A DNA stretch of 7,509 nt from Desulfuromonadaceae bacterium (GTDB lineage: Bacteria > Desulfobacterota > Desulfuromonadia > Geobacterales > Pseudopelobacteraceae): the NCBI GenBank assembly GCA_028686145.1, contig JAQUCQ010000160.1:1-7509 (forward strand). The letters are read 5' to 3'. Under the pieces are notes generated by a model. That model made no database searches and was not told where the DNA came from. It worked only from the letters and a program-made list of their open reading frames with translations. The position numbers and the translations under genes are program-made. Positions 1-5,666 of the stretch are shown piece by piece (position 1 is the first letter of the stretch; each line of letters begins with the position of its first letter).

Positions 1-158
1 ATCGGAACACCTGAATTATCACGTATAAGAACGACAAGGTCACCCAAATCTGATCCAGAACCACTGCCTGAACCACTGCCCGCAGAAAAGGCGGTCCCAC
101 AGATAATGACACAGCAAAACACAAGCATAACAGCCGAACATAATCTAGAAGTTTTCAT
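1..158 (-). CDS. Small secreted protein with Gly-Ser repeat, 5' part only (hypothetical)
   Basis: The first 52 codons of an open frame that runs off the window at base 1; function not recognised. The ATG at 158-156 is preceded by AAGGAG five bases upstream, a good ribosome binding site. Residues 1-8 are a short basic start (K2, R5), 9-22 are a hydrophobic stretch rich in Val, Ile and Cys (C15, C16, C20), and a signal peptidase I site is likely somewhere in residues 23-26 (A-F-S-A). The Cys residues do not sit in a proper lipobox, so a lipoprotein is less likely. The mature part opens with five Gly-Ser dipeptides (27-36), probably a flexible linker, followed by the acidic-hydrophobic segment DLGDLVVLIRDNSGVP. 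The N-terminus therefore points to export to the periplasm or outside. The gene stands alone behind a 528-base non-coding region with promoter-like signals. The reading frame, start and export signal are clear; the role is not. Confidence 0.8.
   Translation of the reverse strand, partial: MKTSRLCSAVMLVFCCVIICGTAFSAGSGSGSGSGSDLGDLVVLIRDNSGVP
57..80 (-). repeat. 12-bp tandem repeat, two units, encoding Gly-Ser-Gly-Ser
   Basis: Two adjacent in-frame 12-base units (80-69 and 68-57, read on the minus strand as GGCAGTGGTTCA and GGCAGTGGTTCT) differ at one base and encode the core of the Gly-Ser run. Because the unit is a multiple of three, gain or loss of a unit would change linker length without a frameshift. 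Confidence 0.7.
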
Positions 159-202
159 GACATCTCCTTTTTGTTAGTGTTAGTTGACCGGCTTATTTAC
201 AC

Positions 203-230
203 ATTATGATTTAATTAAAAATATCATAAT
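203..230. repeat. AT-rich inverted repeat, operator-like
   Basis: Arms ATTATGAT (203-210) and ATCATAAT (223-230) are exact 8-base reverse complements separated by 12 bases, and a second palindrome, TTTAATTAAA (210-219), sits between them. The right arm covers the candidate -10 element at 223-228, and the left arm lies about 45 bases upstream of the ATG of the secreted-protein gene. That position fits a repressor or activator operator; if transcribed from further upstream, it could instead form a weak AT hairpin in the leader RNA. AT-rich DNA makes such repeats by chance, so this is suggestive only. Confidence 0.4.
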
Positions 231-251
231 CTTGACACCACCGCTTTACAA
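223..251 (-). promoter_or_regulatory. Candidate sigma-70 promoter for the secreted-protein gene
   Basis: On the minus strand TTGTAA (251-246, 4 of 6 to the -35 consensus) and TATGAT (228-223, 5 of 6 to the -10 consensus) are separated by exactly 17 bases. Transcription would begin near base 216, leaving a leader of about 58 bases before the ATG at 158. The surrounding AT-richness raises the chance of a false match. Confidence 0.35.
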
Positions 252-317
252 TTTCGGTTTTTAAAAAACAGTTTTTATTGCCATAATTCAATAAGTAATA
301 CCTAATGATATATCTAT

Positions 318-333
318 AGCACCATACATGCCA
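318..333 (-). promoter_or_regulatory. Candidate sigma-54 (RpoN) -24/-12 promoter
   Basis: Reading leftwards from 333 the minus strand gives TGGCATG, four bases, then GTGCT. Compared with the RpoN consensus TGGCACG-N4-TTGCW, the invariant GG (-24) and GC (-12) are both present at exactly the right spacing, with two mismatches at less strict positions. Transcription would start near base 307, giving a leader of about 150 bases to the secreted-protein gene. Upstream DNA (340-390) is AT-rich and bendable, as is common between such promoters and their enhancer sites. Confidence 0.45.
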
Positions 334-477
334 AATCGTACGTTACTTATATTATTATATTATATGTTATAATCTTAAATATAATTTAGGAAAATACACG
401 GCTTTTCTTACAGTAGTGTCGGAACTTTTAACAGAATTTATCTGGAGGGAGCGAAGTAAAAATCAAGGTATCAATCA

Positions 478-493
478 GGCATCAGGTGATGCC
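478..493. promoter_or_regulatory. Perfect palindrome, possible activator binding site
   Basis: GGCATC (478-483) and GATGCC (488-493) are exact reverse complements around the four-base centre AGGT. The site lies roughly 150-160 bases upstream of the candidate sigma-54 promoter at 318-333, within the usual distance for an enhancer-binding activator. It could equally be a small RNA hairpin in the 3' end of the transporter transcript. No family can be assigned to the binding protein. Confidence 0.35.
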
Positions 494-549
494 CATCAGA
501 TAGTCTGCAGATCTGGAAGTAGAAATAATTCTGGAGGAGTGATGGCCAT

Positions 550-588
550 GTAACGGATAAAGTTTGAAGGTGTTGTTTATCCTGTTAC
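550..588. repeat. Long hairpin-forming inverted repeat
   Basis: GTAACGGATAAA (550-561) pairs with TTTATCCTGTTAC (576-588) over 12 base pairs with a single bulged base and a 14-base loop. It lies about 100 bases beyond the stop codon of the transporter gene. Neither strand has a T-run directly after the stem, so it is not a standard intrinsic terminator. It may protect the 3' end of that transcript, slow polymerase, or be a protein-binding site. Confidence 0.5.
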
Positions 589-686
589 GGCGGGTGGCAA
601 TGAGCATTATAACTGTTGTTACATAGCGGGATAGTCACTTGTGAATAACGACTTTATATCCAGTCAGATACGCGCAAATTGACCGT

Positions 687-1481
687 TTAACTCCACAAAC
701 TCAATAGCATCTTGCTCCCCATCACAATCAGCAGCAGGGCAAAGATTTTCTTCAGTTTGTCAATCGGCAGACTGTGCGCCAACCTTGCGCCGAGCGGGGC
801 GGTAACAATGCTGGCAGCGGAGATGCCGAGCAATGCGGGAAGATATACAAAACCGAGGCTGTACGATGGAAGCGGTGCCGACAGGCCGTTAATCACGTAG
901 CCGAGCGCCCCGGCCAGGGCGATGGGAAGGCCGATTGCTGCCGACGTGCCGATGGCGCGGTGAATGGCGACATTGCACCAGGTAAGAAACGGCACCGACA
1001 TGCTGCCTCCGCCGATGCCGACCAGGCTGGAAATCACCCCGATCACCCCACCCGCTCCGAACATCCCCGCACACCCCGGAAGCTGGCGATGTGGTTTGGC
1101 CTTGATATTAAGCAACATCCGGATGGCGACGTAGAAAAGGAAGATGACAAAAAAAACTTTGAGGAAGTGGGTGGAAAGCTGGGCCGCAATGCATGAGCCG
1201 CCAAAAGTGCCGACCAAAATGCCGAAGCTGATGCGCCGCACTACAGGCCAGTCAACCGCTCCCCGCAGATGGTGGGCCCGCAGACTGGAGATTGAGGTAA
1301 AGATGATAGTGGCCAGAGAGGTACCGAGGGCAAGATGGAGAGTGTGAGCATCCGACAGGTGCCTGGAGGTAAAAATAAAGGTAAGCACCGGAACAATGAC
1401 CAGACCGCCGCCAACCCCAAGCAAACCGGCCAGGACTCCGGCGAACGCCCCGAGGGCGATATACATGAACCACACCGTCAT
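687..1481 (-). CDS. TauE/SafE-family membrane transporter (probable anion exporter)
   Basis: A 264-residue, very hydrophobic inner-membrane protein with the two-repeat layout of the TauE/SafE family (sulfite exporter family, formerly DUF81). Repeat one carries GVGGG at 22-26 followed by P31; repeat two carries GIGGG at 155-159 followed by P164, the same Gly-rich motif at the equivalent place. HLALGTSLATI (49-59) and the RAIGTSAAIGLPIA segment are also matched between halves. Roughly eight membrane segments are expected, with a basic loop around 121-133. Members export sulfite, sulfoacetate or other small sulfur or organic anions, but many are uncharacterised and nothing here fixes the substrate. 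The ATG at 1481 has GGGAG about seven bases upstream. It follows holA by 110 bases without a clear terminator or promoter, so read-through from that operon is possible. Confidence 0.88.
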   Translation of the reverse strand: MTVWFMYIALGAFAGVLAGLLGVGGGLVIVPVLTFIFTSRHLSDAHTLHLALGTSLATIIFTSISSLRAHHLRGAVDWPVVRRISFGILVGTFGGSCIAAQLSTHFLKVFFVIFLFYVAIRMLLNIKAKPHRQLPGCAGMFGAGGVIGVISSLVGIGGGSMSVPFLTWCNVAIHRAIGTSAAIGLPIALAGALGYVINGLSAPLPSYSLGFVYLPALLGISAASIVTAPLGARLAHSLPIDKLKKIFALLLIVMGSKMLLSLWS

Positions 1482-1591
1482 TTTAATTCTCCCGGTCAGA
1501 TATTGGCGGCCATCACAGGCGGTGGGCAGAACGTGGTGGTGTCAAGCCACCGTGGGGCAAAGCAGCAGCCAACGAAGAGAATGAATCCGGG

Positions 1592-2590
1592 TTACCAGCC
1601 ACCGGTGCAGATGCCCATTGTCATCCCGTGCAGCAGGTTGTACGACTGGCCGCCGCCGGTCTTTGAGGCAACATCACAGCGATAAAATTCTTCAAAGATA
1701 CGCTTTAATTCCCTTCGAGGAAAATTACGGGCCTGTGTCACAATATCACCCAGAAAAAACGCATTTATATTGAGTTCCCTGCCGATATCGGCCTGCGGCA
1801 TTTTTTTGTCGAGCAGTTCTCTGACGCGCCATAACTTTCTGAAATGGCTGATCAGGGCACCAATTATCATCGGCGCATCTTCGCCATGAAGGAACAGCGC
1901 ATCGAGACTTCTGATGGAATTCGACAGATCACGCATGCCGAGAAATTTTGCCAGCTCAAAGGCGGTATAGGCTTTGCTGCTGCTGGCCATGGTTCGGACA
2001 TCATCAAGGGCAATACGCGACTTTGAGCCGGCGTAAGCCACCAGCTTTTCAACCTGTGAGCTCAATTCCTGCAGGTTATTGCCGATCAGCGCTGCCAACA
2101 GTTCAGCGGCAGGCGTCTCAATCGGCTTTCCCTGGGCGACCGCTTCAGTTTGAATGAATCCGGCCAGCTTGTTATCATAGAATCGCTTGTATTCCACCAG
2201 CACGCCATGCTTTTTCAATTCCACAAAAAATTTCTTGCGTTGATCGATCTTAGTGCCGGTCAAGAGTAGGCAGGTACCGGGCGATGGGTTCTTGATATAC
2301 GGCAGCATGACTTCAAGGGCATCGGCCTTTAACTGTTCGGCCCGCTTCACCAGAACCGCGCGACGTTCTGAAAACATCGGCAGGGTCTGGGCAGAATCAA
2401 TGATATCTACCCCTTTGGATTCATTGCCAAAGTACACATTGAAATTAAAATCTTTCAGAGCCGGGTCTATGGCCCGTTCAAGCAGCATCTGAACCGCACG
2501 CTCAACCAGAAACTGCTCTTCGCCATACAGAAAACAAACTGTTGGAATCGTGCCTTTCTTTAGTGATAGTTCGAACTCTTGCGCTGTCAT
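1592..2590 (-). CDS. holA: DNA polymerase III, delta subunit
   Basis: A 332-residue protein, near the usual length of HolA (343 in E. coli). The delta subunit is the clamp-opening wrench of the clamp loader, binding the beta clamp and helping load it on primed DNA. The N-terminus has the family hallmark FLYGEEQFLVERAV (about residues 20-33), part of an AAA+-like fold that lacks a working Walker A motif. A middle lid domain follows (LAALIGNNLQELSSQVEKLVAYAG), then a helical collar domain (residues about 210-332) containing IIGALISHFRKLWRVRELLDKK. Position directly after lptE matches the leuS-lptE-holA order seen across proteobacteria. The chosen ATG (2590-2588) lies two bases after the lptE stop. 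A TTG six bases upstream (2596-2594) would overlap that stop by four bases and has GGAAG seven bases before it, so it is a real alternative start adding two residues. Confidence 0.93.
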   Translation of the reverse strand: MTAQEFELSLKKGTIPTVCFLYGEEQFLVERAVQMLLERAIDPALKDFNFNVYFGNESKGVDIIDSAQTLPMFSERRAVLVKRAEQLKADALEVMLPYIKNPSPGTCLLLTGTKIDQRKKFFVELKKHGVLVEYKRFYDNKLAGFIQTEAVAQGKPIETPAAELLAALIGNNLQELSSQVEKLVAYAGSKSRIALDDVRTMASSSKAYTAFELAKFLGMRDLSNSIRSLDALFLHGEDAPMIIGALISHFRKLWRVRELLDKKMPQADIGRELNINAFFLGDIVTQARNFPRRELKRIFEEFYRCDVASKTGGGQSYNLLHGMTMGICTGGW

Positions 2591-2592
2591 GA

Positions 2593-3114
2593 TCAATAGG
2601 ACTCTTCCACGGCAGAAATGAATTTCTGCGCGAGTATACGTGACACAGCATGGAGAGCCTGCTCTTCGGCATTGCGCTGCAGGGCAAGATCCCTGTTAGC
2701 CGGATATTGCTTTACCGCCTGGATCTGACCTTTCCAGAGCGGCGCTGTCTGACCTTTTTTGGTAATTTCCACTTCAACATTCAGAGATAATTTGTATTCA
2801 CGAGCCTGGTCAATGGCACTATAGGACACGGCCTTGCTGGAATATGAAACGATCCGCGCCTTCATAACAAGATCAGCATCCCCTTCACTGCTTGCAGGGC
2901 GCAGTCCGCGCAGGGAATAAAGTTCCTCATAAAACCCGCGGCGCAGGACAGTTTGTGCATTTGGATTGACACTTTCGTTATTGAAAAATGGCACCCAGAT
3001 TTTTTGGCCTGATCCAAGCCGGAGAGACGCAGAGTCCGTCAGATGATACCCGCACCCCGCTACTGTCAGCAACAGCACCACCATCAGACCTCGCACCCAA
3101 AACGAAACCGGCAT
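2593..3114 (-). CDS. lptE: LPS-assembly lipoprotein LptE
   Basis: A 173-residue outer-membrane lipoprotein that plugs and helps fold the LptD barrel, which inserts lipopolysaccharide into the outer leaflet. Residues 1-20 form a lipoprotein signal with Arg8, a hydrophobic core at 10-18 and lipobox TVAGC, so Cys21 would be acylated. The mature N-terminus GYHL is typical of LptE, and the WVPFFNNES (about 40-48) and RRGFYEEL segments fit the family core. Length is normal. The ATG at 3114 follows the leuS stop by three bases and the gene ends two bases before the holA ATG, implying co-translation. The ribosome binding site is only G-rich (GGTGGGG) within the end of leuS. An internal ATG at codon 11 has a better site (GCGAGG) but would remove the basic part of the signal peptide, so the first ATG is preferred. 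Confidence 0.9.
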   Translation of the reverse strand: MPVSFWVRGLMVVLLLTVAGCGYHLTDSASLRLGSGQKIWVPFFNNESVNPNAQTVLRRGFYEELYSLRGLRPASSEGDADLVMKARIVSYSSKAVSYSAIDQAREYKLSLNVEVEITKKGQTAPLWKGQIQAVKQYPANRDLALQRNAEEQALHAVSRILAQKFISAVEESY

Positions 3115-3117
3115 CGC

Positions 3118-5589
3118 CTACCCCACCACAATATTGACGAGCTTGCCCTGAACGCAAATAACCTTGCGGACAGTCAGCCCCTCGATAAACTGGACAATCT
3201 TTTCATCTGCCAATGCCAGCGCTTTCAGTTCTTCTTCACCGGTGCCGGCGGCAACAGTAATCTTGGAACGCAATTTGCCATTAACCTGAATAACCATCAG
3301 CAGTTCTTCATCGATCACGGCACTCCGGTCATAGTCAGGCCAGGAGCATGAGGTTAATTCCGAGGTGTTGCCCAGCCGTTGCCACAACTCTTCTGTGATA
3401 TGGGGAACAAAAGGAGCCATCAGCAGAATCACACTCTGGAGGGCTTCTTTCATCACTGCCGGATAATGCGGCGTCGCAAGCTCCGCAGGCTGAAGAATAT
3501 TAAGCAGTTCCATGACAGAAGCTATCGCCGTATTGAAATGGAAGCGTTCTTCCAGATCTTCAGTGACTTTGCGGATCGTTTTATGTACGGCTCTGCGCAG
3601 GGTGCGCTCGTCGGCTGACAATGAGTCGGGGTCAAGCGGACCGGCGTTTCGTATCACATCAAGGCGATCATGAATCAGCTTCCAGATACGGCCCAGAAAA
3701 CGGAATGAACCTTCTACGCCTTGGTCATTCCAGTCCAGGTCTTTTTCCGGCGGCGCGGCAAACAGGGAAAACAGGCGGGCGGTATCGGCCCCGTATTTCG
3801 AGATCAAGGCATCCGGGTCAACAACATTCCCTTTCGACTTGCTCATTTTTGCCCCGTCTTTAATCACCATGCCCTGGGTAAGAAGGTTAACAAACGGTTC
3901 ATCGGCAGAAATATGCCCAAGATCACGCATTACTTTTGTAAAAAAGCGGGCGTAAAGCAAATGCAAGACCGCGTGTTCGATACCCCCGATGTACTGGTCA
4001 ACCGACATCCAGTAGTCAACCGAATCGCGATCAAGAATGCCCTCATTGAAGTCAGGACAGCAATAGCGGAGGAAATACCATGATGACTGAACAAACGTGT
4101 CCATCGTATCGGTTTCGCGGCGGGCAGGTTTTCCACATACCGGGCAGGAACAGTTAACAAAGGACTCCATCTGGGCCAGAGGGCTTCCCCCCTCACCACT
4201 GAATTCGACATCTTTCGGGAGGACGACCGGCAGATCCTGTTCCGGCACCGGCACCACACCGCAACTATCACAATAGATTACCGGTATTGGATTGCCCCAG
4301 TAGCGCTGGCGGGAAATCCCCCAGTCCCTGAGCCGGAAATTGACTGTTGTGGTGCCATGTCCCTGAGCCTGGAGAAAGTCGGCGATCTCCTTCTTTGCGT
4401 CATCGCTTTGCATGCCGTCAAACTGCCCGGAATTTGTCATAACACCCGCTTCAGTATAAGCTTCGCACATGCTGGCCGGATCAAGCGTCGTTCCGGCCGG
4501 CTGGATCACAACTTTCAGCGGCAGGTCATATTTTTTTGCAAATTCAAAATCGCGCTGGTCGTGGGTCGGCACTGCCATGACAGCACCGGTACCATAATCC
4601 ATCAATACAAAGTTGGCCAAGAATATCGGCATCCGGGCCCCGGTTAAGGGATTATTGCAGTATGAACCGGTAAAGACCCCTTCTTTTTCAAAATCATCGG
4701 CGGTACGTTTTATGCGATCGGTTTTTCTTATTTTATCGATGAATGCGACGACGGCATCCCTGCGATCATCGGTGGCAAGTTCAAGGGCACGGGGGTGTTC
4801 AGGGGCAAGCGACATGAACGTCGCACCGAAAACGGTGTCCTGGCGGGTCGTAAAAACCCGGATCGACTCCGTACCGTTTTCAACCGGGAAATCGATCTCG
4901 CACCCGTAACTCTTGCCGATCCAGTTGCGCTGCATAACAAGAACCCGCTCCGGCCAGCCAGGTAGATTAAAGGTATTTTCAAGAAGTTCCTCTGCATAAT
5001 CAGTTATGCGAAAGAACCACTGATCAAGCTCTTTCTGCTGCACTTCGGTATCACACCGCCAGCAGCCGCCATCTTCAACCTGCTCATTGGCTAGTACGGT
5101 TTCGCATTTTGGACACCAGTTGACAAAGGAGGTCTTTTTATAGGCAAGCCCTTTGGCAAACATTTCCAGAAATAGCTTCTGTTCCCAGCGGTAATAATCG
5201 AGATCGCAGGTAGCCAGCTCACGATCCCAGTCGTATGAGAAGCCCATCTTCTTAATCTGATTCCGCATGTAGGTAATGTTTTCGTGTGTCCAGGTTGCGG
5301 GATGGCTCTTATTCTGTATGGCTGCGTTTTCAGCCGGCATACCAAACGCATCCCAGCCCATGGGATGCATGACATTAAATCCGCGCATTCTTTTAAACCG
5401 GCCGATAACATCACCAATTGAATAATTACGAACATGCCCCATATGAATACGGCCGGATGGATAAGGGAACATCTCCAGCAGATAGTATTTCTGTTTGTTC
5501 TCATCTACGGCAGCTTTAAATGTTTTATTGTTTTCCCAGATCGACTGCCATTTCTGCTCAACGTCTTTCGGTGTGTACTTCTGTTCCAC
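3118..5589 (-). CDS. leuS: Leucyl-tRNA synthetase
   Basis: An 823-residue class I synthetase that charges tRNA-Leu. Motifs in order: HMGH (49-52) as the HIGH signature; a zinc domain with two Cys-x2-Cys pairs (NWCPKC and CWRC); an inserted editing domain with the threonine-rich TTRQDT at 247-252, keeping T247, T248, R249, D251 and T252, and a HDQRD segment near 343-347 that holds its conserved Asp; a second Cys-rich patch; KMSKS at 581-585 for ATP binding; then the helical anticodon domain and the small C-terminal domain ending in VNIVVG. The frame stays open 22 codons further upstream to an ATG at 5655, but homologues begin near EQKYTPKDVEQKW and GTG at 5589 has AAAGGA seven bases ahead, so GTG is chosen. 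The gene ends three bases before lptE. In the 77 bases after cheB, TATATA-like bases could form a -10 element, but no -35 is visible. Confidence 0.96.
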   Translation of the reverse strand: MEQKYTPKDVEQKWQSIWENNKTFKAAVDENKQKYYLLEMFPYPSGRIHMGHVRNYSIGDVIGRFKRMRGFNVMHPMGWDAFGMPAENAAIQNKSHPATWTHENITYMRNQIKKMGFSYDWDRELATCDLDYYRWEQKLFLEMFAKGLAYKKTSFVNWCPKCETVLANEQVEDGGCWRCDTEVQQKELDQWFFRITDYAEELLENTFNLPGWPERVLVMQRNWIGKSYGCEIDFPVENGTESIRVFTTRQDTVFGATFMSLAPEHPRALELATDDRRDAVVAFIDKIRKTDRIKRTADDFEKEGVFTGSYCNNPLTGARMPIFLANFVLMDYGTGAVMAVPTHDQRDFEFAKKYDLPLKVVIQPAGTTLDPASMCEAYTEAGVMTNSGQFDGMQSDDAKKEIADFLQAQGHGTTTVNFRLRDWGISRQRYWGNPIPVIYCDSCGVVPVPEQDLPVVLPKDVEFSGEGGSPLAQMESFVNCSCPVCGKPARRETDTMDTFVQSSWYFLRYCCPDFNEGILDRDSVDYWMSVDQYIGGIEHAVLHLLYARFFTKVMRDLGHISADEPFVNLLTQGMVIKDGAKMSKSKGNVVDPDALISKYGADTARLFSLFAAPPEKDLDWNDQGVEGSFRFLGRIWKLIHDRLDVIRNAGPLDPDSLSADERTLRRAVHKTIRKVTEDLEERFHFNTAIASVMELLNILQPAELATPHYPAVMKEALQSVILLMAPFVPHITEELWQRLGNTSELTSCSWPDYDRSAVIDEELLMVIQVNGKLRSKITVAAGTGEEELKALALADEKIVQFIEGLTVRKVICVQGKLVNIVVG

Positions 5590-5596
5590 GGTCGTT

Positions 5597-5602
5597 TCCT
5601 TT
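5597..5602 (-). promoter_or_regulatory. Ribosome binding site deciding the leuS start
   Basis: AAAGGA on the minus strand, seven bases ahead of the GTG at 5589-5587. It supports a GTG start over the in-frame ATG at 5655, whose extra 22 residues do not look like leucyl-tRNA synthetase. Confidence 0.7.
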
Positions 5603-5666
5603 CGTATCTTAAAATATATAGTGTTGTTTTTTACTGCGATGACGACAGCTGCCAATCAGGCCTCTA

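Larger units (their letters stand above)
159..686. other. 528-base non-coding regulatory region
   Basis: No credible gene on either strand. Bases 190-400 are strongly AT-rich (runs of A/T with TATA-like strings near 350-385), while 420-686 has a more ordinary composition. Since both flanking genes point left, the region is the 3' side of the transporter gene and the promoter side of the secreted-protein gene. It contains, from left to right: the ribosome binding site of the left gene (164-169), an AT inverted repeat (203-230), a sigma-70-like promoter (223-251), a sigma-54-like promoter (318-333), a perfect palindrome (478-493) and a 12-bp hairpin (550-588). No stem followed by a T-run marks a clear intrinsic terminator for the transporter gene. 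Confidence 0.75.

Noticed and set aside
232..237. Perfect TTGACA on the plus strand
   Set aside because: No -10-like hexamer 16-18 bases downstream, and no plus-strand gene follows.
482..607. 41-codon minus-strand ORF in the non-coding region
   Set aside because: No ribosome binding site before its ATG, no recognisable protein character, and it includes the hairpin and palindrome.
159..686. Riboswitch such as a cyclic di-GMP (GEMM) aptamer
   Set aside because: I looked on both strands for the conserved GEMM core and found none of the expected paired blocks; only simple hairpins are present.
774..1196. 140-codon open frame on the plus strand
   Set aside because: Lies wholly opposite the transporter gene, is rich in charged residues with no domain pattern, and the minus-strand frame encodes a clear membrane protein family.
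1482..1591. Promoter or terminator between holA and the transporter gene
   Set aside because: A minus-strand TTGACA has no partner -10 at a proper distance, and the 5-bp GGTGG/CCACC stem lacks a T-run.
1335..1685. 116-codon open frame on the plus strand spanning the transporter-holA gap
   Set aside because: Overlaps both real genes antisense, low-complexity polar translation, no convincing ribosome site.
5091..5504. 137-codon minus-strand frame inside leuS
   Set aside because: Out-of-frame shadow of a well-supported synthetase gene.
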